Origin: Comamonas resistens
GTDB lineage: Bacteria > Pseudomonadota > Gammaproteobacteria > Burkholderiales > Burkholderiaceae_C
Assembly: GCF_030064165.1 (NCBI RefSeq)
Contig: NZ_CP125947.1
Span: 3,720,001 to 3,784,000, forward strand
DNA length: 64,000 nucleotides
Direction of reading: 5' to 3'
Made by a program: the position numbers and the translations under genes
Notes under the pieces: model-generated
The model's database searches: none
Seen by the model: only the letters and a program-made list of their open reading frames with translations
What the model was told of the DNA's origin: nothing
Shown here: positions 19,373-28,602 of the stretch, one piece after another
How positions within the stretch are numbered: the stretch's first letter is position 1
Layout: each line of letters begins with the position of its first letter

Positions 19373-22027
19373 ATGAGTGAACCCTGGATAAATCAAACAC
19401 TTAGCGCCGCCCCACTGGAGTCGCACACTCCAATGATGCAGCAGTATCTGCAGCTCAAAGCCGACCACCCCGACACGCTGGTGTTCTACCGCATGGGCGA
19501 TTTCTACGAGCTGTTCTTTGGCGATGCGGAGAAGGTCACCCGCCTGCTCGACATCACACTGACCACGCGCGGCCAGACGGCCGGCATGCCAATTCCCATG
19601 GCGGGTGTGCCCTTTCATGCGCTGGAGAATTACCTGGGCCGCCTGATCAAGATGGGCGAATCGGTGGCGATCTGCGAGCAGGTCGGCGAGATCGGCGTGG
19701 GCAAGGGTCCGGTGGAGCGCAAGGTGGTGCGCGTGGTCACGCCCGGCACGCTGACGGACAGCGAGCTGCTGTCGGACAAGAGTGAAGCCATCTTGCTGGC
19801 CCTGCACACGGCGGGTCGTCAGCGCGTGGGCCTGGCCTGGATGGCCGTGACGCAAGGCCGCATTCATATGGCCGAATGCGCGGCCGACGAACTGGGTGCC
19901 TGGCTGTCGCGCATCGCACCCAGCGAGGTGATCTACAGCGCCGGCGTGACCGAGCGTTTCGAGCAGAGCCTTTTTGCCATCAAGCACGCAGGCTCCATTG
20001 CCTGCCCGCTGTCGCCACGCCCGGACTGGCAGTTCGATGCGGGCCTGGGCGAGCGCAAGCTGCTGGAGCTGCTGGGCGCCGCCAGCCTCAAGGCCTGGGA
20101 GGCCGAGGGCCTGGCACTGGCCCACGCCGCCAGCGCCGCCCTGCTCTCGTATGCCGAGCATACGCAAGGGCGCAATCTCACGCACATCCACGCCATCCAG
20201 GTGCAGCGCGACGATGAGCTGATCGCCTTGCCGCTGGCCACGCGCCGCAACCTGGAGCTGGTCAAGACGCTGCGCGGCGAAGATTCGCCCACGCTGTTCT
20301 CGCTGCTGGACACCTGCATGACGGGCATGGGCAGCCGTTTGCTCAAGACCTGGATGCAGGAGCCCGAGCGCAGCCGCAAGAGCGCCATGCAGCGCCTGGA
20401 AGCCATTCGCGTGCTGCGCGGCGCGGGCAATGCCGTGGCGGCGCCCTGGCAGGCGCTGCGCGCCGAGCTCAAAGGCGTGAGCGATGTGGAGCGCATCACT
20501 GCCCGCACGGCGCTGCGCCAGGTGCGCCCGCGCGAACTGGTGGGCCTGGGCAAGACGCTACAGAAAGCGAAGCTATTGGCGCAATCCGGACAAGCGCCTG
20601 CAGCCTATTTGACGCAAATCTTCACCGATCTGGTGCCGCCCGAAGGCTGCGCCGAGCTGCTGGCCCAGGCCATCATGGAAGAGCCCGCAGCCCTGGTGCG
20701 CGACGGCGGCGTGATCGCCCAGAACTTCGACGCCGAGCTCGACGAGCTGCGCGCCATCCAGAACAACTGCGACGAGTTTCTGCTGGAGCTGGAAGCCAAG
20801 GAAAAGCTGCTCACCGGCATTCCGAATCTGCGCGTGCAGTTCAACAAGGTGCACGGTTTCTATATCGAGATCACCAACAGCTACAAGGATGCGGTGCCCG
20901 AGCGCTACCGCCGCCGCCAGACGCTGAAGAACGCCGAGCGCTACATCACACCCGAGCTCAAGGCCTTCGAGGACAAGGCCCTGTCGGCCCAGGAGCGCGC
21001 ACTGCAGCGCGAGAAATGGCTGTACGAGCAGGTGCTGGACCGGCTCCAGCCCCATGTGCCCGCGCTCTCGCGCGTGGCCCAGGCCATTGCCGCGCTCGAC
21101 GTGCTGTGCACGCTGGCCGAGCGCTCGCTGACGCTGAACTGGGCCGAGCCCGAGTTCGTGAGCCAGCCCTGCATAGAGATCGAAGCCGGCCGCCACCCCG
21201 TGGTGGAGGCGCGCATGGCCGAGACCTCCAGCGGCAGCTTCATTGCCAACCACACGCGCATGAACCTCAACACGCGCATGCAGATCATTACCGGCCCGAA
21301 CATGGGCGGTAAGTCGACCTATATGCGCCAGGTGGCCTTGATAGCTTTGCTGGCCAGCATGGGCAGCTATGTGCCGGCGGCCAGTTGCCGCCTGGGGCCC
21401 ATAGACGCCATCCACACCCGTATCGGCGCGGCCGACGACCTGGCCAACGCCCAGTCCACCTTCATGATGGAGATGACCGAGGCCGCGCAGATCCTGCACG
21501 CGGCCACGCCCCACTCCCTGGTGCTGATGGACGAGATCGGCCGCGGCACCAGCACCTTCGACGGCCTGGCCCTGGCCAGCGGCATTGCCACCCAGCTGCA
21601 CGACAAGACCAAGGCTTTCACGCTGTTTGCCACCCACTATTTCGAGCTGACCGAGCTGCCCGCCAAGGCCAAAGCCGCCGTCAACGTGCATGTGGGCGCG
21701 GCCGAGGCCGGGCACGACATCGTGTTCCTGCACGAGATCCAGGCCGGCCCTGCCAGCCGCAGCTACGGTATCCAGGTGGCCAAGCTGGCCGGTATGCCTG
21801 CTGCCGTGCTGCACCATGCGCGCCACGCGCTCGAAGCGCTGGAAGCCAAGGCAGGCGAGGATGATCTGCAGGTCAATCTGTTCGACGCGCCGGAGATGCC
21901 CCAGGCCGAGGCCCAACACGACCCTGTGGCCCAGGCCCTGGCCGATATCAACCCTGATGCGCTGAGCCCGCGCGAAGCGCTGGAAGCGCTGTACCAGCTC
22001 AAGAAGCTGAGCACCAGCGCTGCCTGA
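19373..22027 (+). CDS. mutS: DNA mismatch repair protein MutS
   Basis: 884 residues. Mismatch-binding N-terminal motif [15 protein letters not shown] at about 38-52, with the Phe-x-Glu that probes mispairs (FYE). The ATPase has Walker [10 protein letters not shown] (641-649), Walker [17 protein letters not shown], and the [13 protein letters not shown] signature. The C-terminus has the family's short tail ([17 protein letters not shown]). MutS recognises mismatches and recruits MutL. Around codons 398-414 the coding DNA carries a copy of the dispersed AGCTATT repeat, in frame and without disrupting known motifs. The start MSEPWINQT is accepted; a second ATG pair (MMQQYLQLK) lies 20 codons in. 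A palindrome at 22046-22069 may terminate it. Confidence 0.97.
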   Translation: MSEPWINQTLSAAPLESHTPMMQQYLQLKADHPDTLVFYRMGDFYELFFGDAEKVTRLLDITLTTRGQTAGMPIPMAGVPFHALENYLGRLIKMGESVAICEQVGEIGVGKGPVERKVVRVVTPGTLTDSELLSDKSEAILLALHTAGRQRVGLAWMAVTQGRIHMAECAADELGAWLSRIAPSEVIYSAGVTERFEQSLFAIKHAGSIACPLSPRPDWQFDAGLGERKLLELLGAASLKAWEAEGLALAHAASAALLSYAEHTQGRNLTHIHAIQVQRDDELIALPLATRRNLELVKTLRGEDSPTLFSLLDTCMTGMGSRLLKTWMQEPERSRKSAMQRLEAIRVLRGAGNAVAAPWQALRAELKGVSDVERITARTALRQVRPRELVGLGKTLQKAKLLAQSGQAPAAYLTQIFTDLVPPEGCAELLAQAIMEEPAALVRDGGVIAQNFDAELDELRAIQNNCDEFLLELEAKEKLLTGIPNLRVQFNKVHGFYIEITNSYKDAVPERYRRRQTLKNAERYITPELKAFEDKALSAQERALQREKWLYEQVLDRLQPHVPALSRVAQAIAALDVLCTLAERSLTLNWAEPEFVSQPCIEIEAGRHPVVEARMAETSSGSFIANHTRMNLNTRMQIITGPNMGGKSTYMRQVALIALLASMGSYVPAASCRLGPIDAIHTRIGAADDLANAQSTFMMEMTEAAQILHAATPHSLVLMDEIGRGTSTFDGLALASGIATQLHDKTKAFTLFATHYFELTELPAKAKAAVNVHVGAAEAGHDIVFLHEIQAGPASRSYGIQVAKLAGMPAAVLHHARHALEALEAKAGEDDLQVNLFDAPEMPQAEAQHDPVAQALADINPDALSPREALEALYQLKKLSTSAA
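20564..20612 (+). repeat. AGCTATT-family repeat inside mutS
   Basis: AAAGCGAAGCTATTGGCGC, then ACAAGCGCCTGCAGCCTATTT: both arms of the dispersed intergenic repeat in one reading frame. They encode about 16 residues ([16 protein letters not shown]) in a length-variable part of the MutS core/lever region. Confidence 0.6.
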
Positions 22028-22045
22028 TCCCTCCGGACTTGAACA

Positions 22046-22069
22046 CGGGGCTGAGGATCCTCAGCCCCG
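22046..22069. terminator. Palindrome between convergent mutS and chemoreceptor gene
   Basis: CGGGGCTGAG-GATC-CTCAGCCCCG, a 24-bp perfect palindrome with only a short GTTT after it. A probable bidirectional terminator, with a weak T tract. Confidence 0.6.
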
Positions 22070-22078
22070 GGTTTCGGC

Positions 22079-24004
22079 TCAGGCTTCCAGCAGATGTTGC
22101 TGCCGCTGCTGCGAAGACTGGCTCCGCTGGGGCTTTTCACCCAGCTTGAAGGCCGAGACCTCGCCCATCAGGCGTGCGGCTTGCTCGCGCAAGCTGGTCG
22201 CCGCGGCGGCCGACTGTTCGACCAGCGCGGAGTTCTGCTGCGTGGCGTCGTCCAGCCCGGCCACGGACTGGTTGATCTCGGCAATGCCGCGCCCCTGAGT
22301 CTGCGAAGCGTCGCTGATCTCCTCGATGATCTGCGTCACCTTGGCCACGGCGTCCAGCAGTTCTTGCATGGTCGCGCCCGCATGCTCCACCTGCTGCGAG
22401 CCGCTGCCCACCTGGGTCACGGAATCGGTGATGAGCTGGCGTACTTCCTTGGCCGCCTCGGCCGAGCGCTGGGCCAGGCTGCGCACCTCGGCCGCCACCA
22501 CGGCAAAGCCCCGGCCCTGCTCGCCGGCACGCGCGGCCTCCACGGCCGCGTTCAATGCCAGGATATTGGTCTGGAAGGCAATACCGTCGATCACGCCGAT
22601 GATGTCGGCAATCTTGCGCGAGGAGCGGTTGATGCCCTCCATGGTCACCACCACTTGCTGGAAGGCCGTGCCACCGCGCTCGGCCACGCCGCGCGCCGAC
22701 TGCGCCAGATCGCCCGCGCTGCGCGTGGCCTCGGTATTGGCCTGCACGCTGTCCGTCAGCACCGACAGCGATGCCGCCGTCTGCTGCAGGGCGCTGGCCG
22801 CCTGCTCGGTGCGCTGGCTCAGGTCCTGGTTGCCCTGGGCCACTTCGGAGCTGGCCACGGAAATAGAATCGGCCGCCTGGCGCACCGCACCTACCATGCG
22901 CTCCAGCGAGGAGACAAAGCGGTTGAAGGCAGAAGCCAGCGCCCCCACCTCGTCATTGCTCTCCACGGGCATGCGCCGGCTCAGGTCGCCATGGCCGTCG
23001 GCAATCTCTTCGAGCATGCGCGCCGCACGGCCCACGGGGGCCGCAATGGCCCGGCTCACCAGCCAGATCACCAACAGACCAATGCCACCGCCCACGAGAC
23101 CAGCCACAGCCGAGGTCAGCGCAATAGTGCGCCGCACGCCGCCCAGTACCTGGGCCTCGGGCAGTTCGGCGATCACGTACAGGTCCAGCTCGGGCACATA
23201 GGAAGAGGCAATCAGCTGCCGGCCCGACGGCGCCTCGTACATGGCATGGGCAAAGCGCTCGCGATTCAGCAGTGCGGCGCTGAGATCGGTGCTGAAGCCG
23301 GGCCTGTCCTTGAGCCAGTGCTTGCCGTCCACCAGGGCCGGATCGCGGTGCACGAGGATGCTGCCGTTACCGCGCACCAGGGAGACCGAGCCGGATTCGC
23401 CCACCTTGTAGCCGCGCACGGCCTGGGCCAGCTCATCCACCGACAGGCCCAGGCCCGCAATGCCCTGCTTGCCCTGGCCCGCGTCGAACTTGACGTTGAT
23501 GAACAGCATGTAGACGTGGGAACTCACGTCCTTGTCGATCTCCAGTACCTGCGACTTGTCGCTGGCCAGCAGGTCGTAAAACCATTTGTCGCCCTCGCCC
23601 TTGGGCGCCAGCTTGCGCAACGGGCCCTGATCGCCAAAGTACTGGCCCGTGCTGCCCGACACCCAGAACACCGAGGAGGCCCTGGCCTGCTGCTTGACCG
23701 CCTGGGCGTATTTGGCCCAGGCCGCGTTGCCGCCCTCGGGTTCGCCTGCGGCTTCCCAGTCCAGCACAAAGCTGTTGCCTGCCACCGACTGGGCCACTGC
23801 CAGCGGCGTGCCGATCTGGCGCAGGATATCGTTGCGGATCTCGCCCACCACGGCCGGCAGCTCCTGACCCACCACACGCTCGCGCAAGCTGGCCCCCGTC
23901 AGCACAAAACCCAGCACCGTGGAGACGGCCACGAACAGCAGCAGGCAAGCCAGCATGCTGGACATGAGCTTGGTCCGTATCGACAGATTGCGAAACACGT
24001 GCAT
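22079..24004 (-). CDS. Methyl-accepting chemotaxis protein
   Basis: 641 residues. Transmembrane segment 1 at about 13-35, a periplasmic sensor of about 250 residues (40-290; PAS/Cache-like, with [15 protein letters not shown]), transmembrane segment 2 at about 294-316, HAMP to about 370, then the long cytoplasmic signalling hairpin with the conserved tip ([17 protein letters not shown]). The chemoreceptor signals through CheA/CheW to flagellar motors; flhDC at the window end fits a motile cell. The C-terminus ([16 protein letters not shown]) lacks the NWETF-type pentapeptide, so CheR/CheB tethering at its own tail is not expected. GGAGGG precedes the ATG. The ligand is unknown. Confidence 0.93.
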   Translation of the reverse strand: MHVFRNLSIRTKLMSSMLACLLLFVAVSTVLGFVLTGASLRERVVGQELPAVVGEIRNDILRQIGTPLAVAQSVAGNSFVLDWEAAGEPEGGNAAWAKYAQAVKQQARASSVFWVSGSTGQYFGDQGPLRKLAPKGEGDKWFYDLLASDKSQVLEIDKDVSSHVYMLFINVKFDAGQGKQGIAGLGLSVDELAQAVRGYKVGESGSVSLVRGNGSILVHRDPALVDGKHWLKDRPGFSTDLSAALLNRERFAHAMYEAPSGRQLIASSYVPELDLYVIAELPEAQVLGGVRRTIALTSAVAGLVGGGIGLLVIWLVSRAIAAPVGRAARMLEEIADGHGDLSRRMPVESNDEVGALASAFNRFVSSLERMVGAVRQAADSISVASSEVAQGNQDLSQRTEQAASALQQTAASLSVLTDSVQANTEATRSAGDLAQSARGVAERGGTAFQQVVVTMEGINRSSRKIADIIGVIDGIAFQTNILALNAAVEAARAGEQGRGFAVVAAEVRSLAQRSAEAAKEVRQLITDSVTQVGSGSQQVEHAGATMQELLDAVAKVTQIIEEISDASQTQGRGIAEINQSVAGLDDATQQNSALVEQSAAAATSLREQAARLMGEVSAFKLGEKPQRSQSSQQRQQHLLEA

Positions 24005-24238
24005 TGGGGCCCTCCTCTGGCCGGCTGTAAGTAATTGTTCCTACAAGGAGCGGCATCTTCTCACGCGTCAACTCCATGCGTCTCAGGGACTTCCTCATCC
24101 GCAGCCTGCGCCTGGGTATGGGCGCCGCCGCAGCCGCTGTTCCTGTGCCGCCACCGGCAATATTCAAACCCTTCTAGAATCGCCTTGCAGCGCGTGTTTA
24201 TCGCTACTTTTTTTGAAGCATCAAACGATTGCTGCATA

Positions 24239-24268
24239 TTGCATTCATACGGTTTTCATTATTATATT
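24239..24268 (+). promoter_or_regulatory. Candidate sigma-70 promoter of the Anbu gene
   Basis: TTGCAT (24239-24244), an 18-base spacer, then TATATT (24263-24268) in an AT-rich island. Transcription would begin about one to two bases before the ATG at 24277, giving a nearly leaderless mRNA. No Shine-Dalgarno sequence is visible, which agrees. Confidence 0.4.
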
Positions 24269-24276
24269 TATCACCC

Positions 24277-25260
24277 ATGACATACTGCGTCGCCCTCAAG
24301 CTCAACGCCGGTCTCGTGTTCCTGTCCGACTCGCGCACCAACGCCGGGCTGGACCAGATCAGCACCTTCCGCAAGGTCATGCTGTATGAACAGCCCGGCG
24401 AACGCTTCATGGTGCTGCAGTCGGCCGGAAACCTGGCCATCTCCCAATCCATACGCGAGCTGCTGGAGAGCTTTCAGCTGCACGACGCGGCCACGGACGA
24501 GATGCTGACCATCTGGAATGTGCGCAGCATGTTCGATGCCGCGCGCGTGCTCGGTGCTGCCGTGCGCCATGTCTATGACCGCGAAGCCGCCGCCCTGCAG
24601 CGCGCGGGCGTGGATTTCAATGTCTCCATGATCTTCGGCGGCCAGATCCAGGGCGAGCGCATGCGACTGTTCCAGGTCTACTCGGCCGGCAACTTCATCG
24701 AGGCCACGAGCGAGACGCCCTACTTCCAGATCGGCGAGTCCAAATACGGCAAGCCCGTGCTGGACCGCGTGATCACCTCCGAGACCCCGCTGGACGAAGC
24801 GGCCAAATGCGCGCTGGTATCCATGGACAGCACGCTCAAGTCCAATCTTTCGGTAGGCCTGCCGCTGGATCTGATCGTCTACGAGAACAACCGCTTTGCC
24901 ACGGACAAGATCGTCTGCCTGGACGCCGACAACCCCTATCTGCGCATGCTGCACGACAGCTGGGGCGAGCGTTTGCGCAATGTGTTCGACAGCATCGAGG
25001 ACCCGGCCTGGGATGGTGGCCAGACCGCTACGCCGATTCGCCTGCACAGCCCGCGCGCGCATCCACTGGTCAAGGTGGGAGCTCCCGCGCCTGCACAATT
25101 CCAGAGCACGGCGGGCGCCGGCAACGAGCCGCCTGCTGCGCTGCGCCAGCCCGTGGTACCAGCCCAGGCAGGCCTGAGCATGGCCAGCGAATATCAGCGC
25201 TGGCAATCGGCCGAGGAGCAGGCCCGTCTGCAAAAGCAGGCCACGCTGCCCAAGCGCTAA
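24277..25260 (+). CDS. Proteasome-type peptidase Anbu (bacterial proteasome homologue)
   Basis: 327 residues. The N-terminus MTYCVALKLNAGLVFLSDSR, followed by TNAGLDQISTFRK, is the Anbu signature. After Met removal Thr2 is the expected N-terminal nucleophile of this Ntn-hydrolase. The core runs to about residue 245 (LDLIVYENNRFATD). Anbu proteins are normally about 240 residues; here about 80 more follow, rich in Pro, Ala and Gln. Anbu genes often sit with ATP-grasp, alpha-E and transglutaminase-like genes; none is here, only an alpha/beta hydrolase downstream. The upstream promoter suggests a leaderless transcript. The physiological substrate is unknown. Confidence 0.9.
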   Translation: MTYCVALKLNAGLVFLSDSRTNAGLDQISTFRKVMLYEQPGERFMVLQSAGNLAISQSIRELLESFQLHDAATDEMLTIWNVRSMFDAARVLGAAVRHVYDREAAALQRAGVDFNVSMIFGGQIQGERMRLFQVYSAGNFIEATSETPYFQIGESKYGKPVLDRVITSETPLDEAAKCALVSMDSTLKSNLSVGLPLDLIVYENNRFATDKIVCLDADNPYLRMLHDSWGERLRNVFDSIEDPAWDGGQTATPIRLHSPRAHPLVKVGAPAPAQFQSTAGAGNEPPAALRQPVVPAQAGLSMASEYQRWQSAEEQARLQKQATLPKR

Positions 25261-25328
25261 ACTGGCGAACGCCCAAATCACGCTCCAAGGGATATTGCCA
25301 TCCCCTCCGCTTTCAACGCGCGTCCTCC

Positions 25329-26204
25329 ATGCCCCAGACCTCCGCCAGCGCCAGCCCCGCGAACACCTTGCCCATCGTGTTCGCGCATGCCAACAGCTTT
25401 CCCCTGGACACCTATCGCCTGCTGTTTTCCTTGTTGCGCCAGCGCGGCATTGCCGCCAGCGGTGTGCAGCGCTTCGGCCATGATCCGGCTCGCCCGGTCA
25501 CCAATCACTGGCCACATCTGGTCGATGAGCTGATCGAGTATGTAGAGCAGCAGGTGGAGCAGCATGGCCAGCCCTTGTATCTGGTCGGTCACTCGCTGGG
25601 CGGCATTCTGAGCTTTCAGGCCGCCACCAAACGCCCCGATCTGGCGCGCGGTGTGCTGCTGATAGATTCGCCGCTGCTGGGCGGCTGGAAGGCGAACGCC
25701 GTGGGCCTGGCCAAGCAGACACAGATCGTGGGCTCGGTATCGCCGGGCAAGATCAGCCAGCGCCGCCGCAATACCTGGGCCAGCAACGCGGAGGCACTGG
25801 AATACTTTCGCAGCAAGAAAGCCTTTGCCCACTGGCACCCGCAGGTGCTGCAGGACTATGTGGAGCATGGGCTGGTGGACCACCAGGACAAGCGCACCCT
25901 GCTGTTTCAGCGTGAGGTGGAGACCGCCATCTACAACACCCTGCCCAGCAATCTGAACAACCAGCTCAGGCTCAGCCCGCTGCGCTGCCCCGTGGCCTTT
26001 ATCGGCGGACGTTCCTCGGTGGAGATGCGCCAGGTGGGCATGGAGATGACGCAGCGCATCACCAAGGGGCGCATCATGATGCTGGATGGCAGCCACCTGT
26101 TTCCCATGGAGCGGCCCGAAGCCACGGCGGCGGCCATCGAGGCCTCGCTGCTCAATATGGAGCAGAGCATCTTGCAGACAGCTTCGGCGAACGCTCTCAA
26201 ATAA
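25329..26204 (+). CDS. Alpha/beta hydrolase
   Basis: 291 residues. Alpha/beta hydrolase fold with an oxyanion segment FAHANSFPLDTYR (18-30), nucleophile elbow GHSLGG with Ser89, and catalytic His256 in GSHLFPMERP; an acid after strand 6 is likely in the GGRSSVEM region. It hydrolyses an unknown ester or similar bond. It starts 68 bases after the Anbu gene on the same strand, so the two may be co-transcribed. A frame beginning upstream inside Anbu is not supported. A repeat and a bidirectional terminator follow. Confidence 0.87.
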   Translation: MPQTSASASPANTLPIVFAHANSFPLDTYRLLFSLLRQRGIAASGVQRFGHDPARPVTNHWPHLVDELIEYVEQQVEQHGQPLYLVGHSLGGILSFQAATKRPDLARGVLLIDSPLLGGWKANAVGLAKQTQIVGSVSPGKISQRRRNTWASNAEALEYFRSKKAFAHWHPQVLQDYVEHGLVDHQDKRTLLFQREVETAIYNTLPSNLNNQLRLSPLRCPVAFIGGRSSVEMRQVGMEMTQRITKGRIMMLDGSHLFPMERPEATAAAIEASLLNMEQSILQTASANALK

Positions 26205-26285
26205 ATAGCTTTCACCGCCTGACAAGCACGGGATTCAGCCAAGAAATTCAATGAAATCAGCCAGCAGAAAGCGCTGACTGCTATG
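26203..26285. repeat. Two adjacent AGCTATT-family repeat arms
   Basis: AAATAGCTTTCACCGCCTGA followed by CAAGCACGG, then 35 bases on CAGCAGAAAGCGCTGACTGC followed by TATG. Both resemble arms of the dispersed palindrome. They begin at the stop codon of the hydrolase gene. Confidence 0.5.
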
Positions 26286-26321
26286 AAAAAAGCCACTTGC
26301 AATCACGCAAGTGGCTTTTTT
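26286..26321. terminator. Bidirectional terminator between hydrolase and uppP
   Basis: 15-bp stem AAAAAAGCCACTTGC/GCAAGTGGCTTTTTT with loop AATCAC; U tracts on both strands. It serves the convergent hydrolase and uppP genes. Confidence 0.94.
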
Positions 26322-26337
26322 ATGGTTTGCAAAGCGC

Positions 26338-27162
26338 TTAGTGCTGCCAGTCCACCACACCGCTATAGGCGGTCGCCAGCACAATGATGCCGAAGACGAT
26401 GCGATACCAGGCAAACGGCACAAAGCTGTTGGTAGAGATGAAACGCAGCAGCCAGCGCACGCACAGCCAGGCACTGATGAAGGAGAAGATCAGGCCCACG
26501 GCAAACAGCGGCACATCGGCCATGGACAGCAGCGCGCGCTCCTTGTAGAGGCTGTAGACACCGGCGCCGATCAGCGTGGGCATGGCCAGGAAGAAGGAGA
26601 AATCCGTTGCTGCCTTGCGCGACAAGCCCATCAGCATGCCGCCGATGATGGTGGAGCCGCTGCGGCTGGTGCCGGGCACCAGGGCAAAGCACTGCACCAG
26701 GCCGACCTTGAGTGCATCCATGGTCGTCATATCGTCAATCGACTGCACGCGTGTGGCCGATGCGGGGCGCTTTTCGGCCCACAGGATCACAAAGCCGCCC
26801 AGGATGAAAGTGGTGGCCACGATCACCGGGGTGAACAGATGCTCCTGCACATACTTGCCAAACAGCAGGGCCAGCACCACGGCGGGCAGAAAGCCGATGA
26901 AGACATTGAGTGCGAACTTCTGGGCCTGACGGCTGCTGGGCAGCGCCACCAGCGTGGCGCGAATCTTCTGCCAGTACACCAGCATCACGGCAAAGATGGC
27001 GCCGGTCTGGATGGCGATTTCAAACACCTTGGCCTTGCCGCCGACAAAGCCCATCAGCGAGCCCGCCAGAATCAGGTGGCCGGTGGAGGAAATCGGCAAG
27101 AACTCGGTCAGCCCTTCCACAATGCCCATGATGGCGGCCTTGAGCAGCAATAAAGTATCCAC
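26338..27162 (-). CDS. uppP: Undecaprenyl-diphosphatase UppP (BacA)
   Basis: 274 residues, an integral inner-membrane enzyme that removes a phosphate from undecaprenyl diphosphate so the lipid carrier can be reused for peptidoglycan. Signatures: [15 protein letters not shown] (E16 and E20 with the Ser/Thr-Gly-His stretch) and PGTSRSGST (163-171). Multiple hydrophobic helices cover the rest. No ATG fits the family start; GTG at 27162 does, with AAGGA 8 bases upstream, and gives the usual length. It is transcribed alone and converges on the hydrolase gene. Confidence 0.95.
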   Translation of the reverse strand: MDTLLLLKAAIMGIVEGLTEFLPISSTGHLILAGSLMGFVGGKAKVFEIAIQTGAIFAVMLVYWQKIRATLVALPSSRQAQKFALNVFIGFLPAVVLALLFGKYVQEHLFTPVIVATTFILGGFVILWAEKRPASATRVQSIDDMTTMDALKVGLVQCFALVPGTSRSGSTIIGGMLMGLSRKAATDFSFFLAMPTLIGAGVYSLYKERALLSMADVPLFAVGLIFSFISAWLCVRWLLRFISTNSFVPFAWYRIVFGIIVLATAYSGVVDWQH

Positions 27163-27362
27163 GCGAATCGTCCTTCGGATGCAGGGTTGCAAAAGCTGCA
27201 CATTATCCTCTGCGCAGTTTCAAGCCATGTGGGCCAACAGGCCTGCTCTGCAAGCAATCGCAAATTTTTACAACGGCCGGCCTCTCGGCATAGGCAAAAC
27301 CATCAAGCTGTGCTGCAATGGCCGGGCGCCGGCTGTCGGCGTTTTCAAAGACATCACACATC

Positions 27363-27641
27363 ATGAAAAAACTCGTTGTCCTGGCAGTAGTCTCCCTGGC
27401 TTGCAGCATGAGCATGGCCGCTGGCGACAAGCCCAAAACTGCCCAGCAGCAACTCATGGGCACCTGCAACACCGAAGCCACCGGCAAGAAAGGCGATGAG
27501 CGCAAGGAGTTCATGAAGTCCTGCCTGTCCGACGGCCGCAAGCGCCAGCAGGAACGCATGAAGTCCTGCAACGTGGACGCCGCCGGCAAGAAGGGCGACG
27601 AGCGCAAGGCTTTCATGAGCGAGTGCCTGAAGAAGGACTGA
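27363..27641 (+). CDS. PsiF-repeat periplasmic protein
   Basis: 92 residues with a signal peptide (MKKLVVLAVVSLACSMSMA, cleavage near residue 19) and two copies of the PsiF repeat: CNTEATGKKGDERKEFMKSC (35-54) and CNVDAAGKKGDERKAFMSEC (69-88). Each repeat is bounded by a Cys pair, so two disulfides in the periplasm are likely. E. coli PsiF is a phosphate-starvation protein of unknown function; no Pho box was looked for with a matrix. A good terminator follows. Confidence 0.88.
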   Translation: MKKLVVLAVVSLACSMSMAAGDKPKTAQQQLMGTCNTEATGKKGDERKEFMKSCLSDGRKRQQERMKSCNVDAAGKKGDERKAFMSECLKKD

Positions 27642-27663
27642 GCTCCTTTTCTGCGCCTTCCGC

Positions 27664-27698
27664 AAACGCCGCACACCGTCAACGGGTGCGGCGTTTTT
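27664..27698 (+). terminator. Terminator after the PsiF gene
   Basis: Stem AAACGCCGCAC/G-TGCGGCGTTT with a short loop and T tract, 23 bases after the stop. Confidence 0.9.
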
Positions 27699-27824
27699 CA
27701 TGATCACCGCTCACGCCGGCAGGCTGCATTTCACGCCGCGCCTGCTGCAACCGGTCGCAAGGCGCTGGTTTCCCGCACCGCCCCGCAGCACATTGGAGTC
27801 CCGCCACTGACCAGGAGCTGCGCC

Positions 27825-28235
27825 ATGCAACTGACCCCGCTGATTGCCCTGCATATGGGCTGCGCCCTGGGGGCCACCGTCATAGGCCCCGTCGCGCTCT
27901 GGGCGCGCCGCACGGGCAAAGCACGCCCGGCGCTGCACCGCTTTGCCGGCTATGTGTTTGTGCTGCTGATGCTGGCTGCGGCCATATCCGCCCTCTTCAT
28001 CCGCGACTTTCGCCTGCCCAATCTCGGCGGCTTCACCCCGGTTCACCTGCTGGTGCCGCTGACCCTGGGTGGCCTGCTGCTTTCCTTCTGGCACCTGAAC
28101 CACAAGCGCATAGACCATCACCGCAGCATCATGCGCAAGCTCTATTTCGGCGCCTGCGTCACGGCCGGCCTGTTCACTCTGCTGCCGGGACGGCTGCTGG
28201 GCGATCTGCTCTGGCAGCAGGTGCTGGCAATCTGA
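27825..28235 (+). CDS. DUF2306-like small membrane protein
   Basis: 136 residues with four hydrophobic segments (about 5-27, 41-59, 70-86 and 107-131). The sequence ALHRFAGYVFVLLML and the later HLNHKRIDHHRSIMRKLYFG with clustered His match small DUF2306-type membrane proteins. Function is unknown; the His-rich loops could bind metal or haem, but that is conjecture. AGGAG precedes the ATG. It is the first gene of a tight four-gene run with a 2TM protein and a LytS/LytTR pair. Confidence 0.7.
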   Translation: MQLTPLIALHMGCALGATVIGPVALWARRTGKARPALHRFAGYVFVLLMLAAAISALFIRDFRLPNLGGFTPVHLLVPLTLGGLLLSFWHLNHKRIDHHRSIMRKLYFGACVTAGLFTLLPGRLLGDLLWQQVLAI

Positions 28236-28279
28236 ACCGTCACCGGATTTCCCAAACAAAACCCCTGAAAGAGTCCCAT

Positions 28280-28582
28280 ATGTCAACCTTCAACCACACT
28301 CTGGCAGATTCGCCCGACGAGCAACTCAAAATGGCCCGGCGTCGTGCACGTATGAAACTCGGCTGGTACCTGCATGCCACGGTCTATATTCTGGTGAACC
28401 TGGGCCTGACCACGCTGGCGGCGCTTCAGGGCCGGCACTGGGCCGTCTACCCCGCCATCTTCTGGGGCTTGGGCCTGGCCATGCATGGCGCTGCCGTCTG
28501 GATCAGCAGCCCCCGCTCTGCCCTGTGGACGCGTATGGTGGACAAGGAGTTGCGCGCCATGCAAAGCCTGAATAAAAAGTAG
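28280..28582 (+). CDS. 2TM domain-containing membrane protein
   Basis: 100 residues. Two transmembrane helices (about 27-48 and 55-76), preceded by an amphipathic KMARRRARMKLGWYLH and followed by a short cytoplasmic tail. This is the 2TM domain pattern, often found beside or fused to LytTR-type regulators. It starts 44 bases after the DUF2306-like gene and ends 20 bases before the histidine kinase. A role in sensing or anchoring with that kinase is an inference from neighbourhood. Confidence 0.8.
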   Translation: MSTFNHTLADSPDEQLKMARRRARMKLGWYLHATVYILVNLGLTTLAALQGRHWAVYPAIFWGLGLAMHGAAVWISSPRSALWTRMVDKELRAMQSLNKK

Positions 28583-28602
28583 CCTTCAGTCCATACCCCG
28601 CC

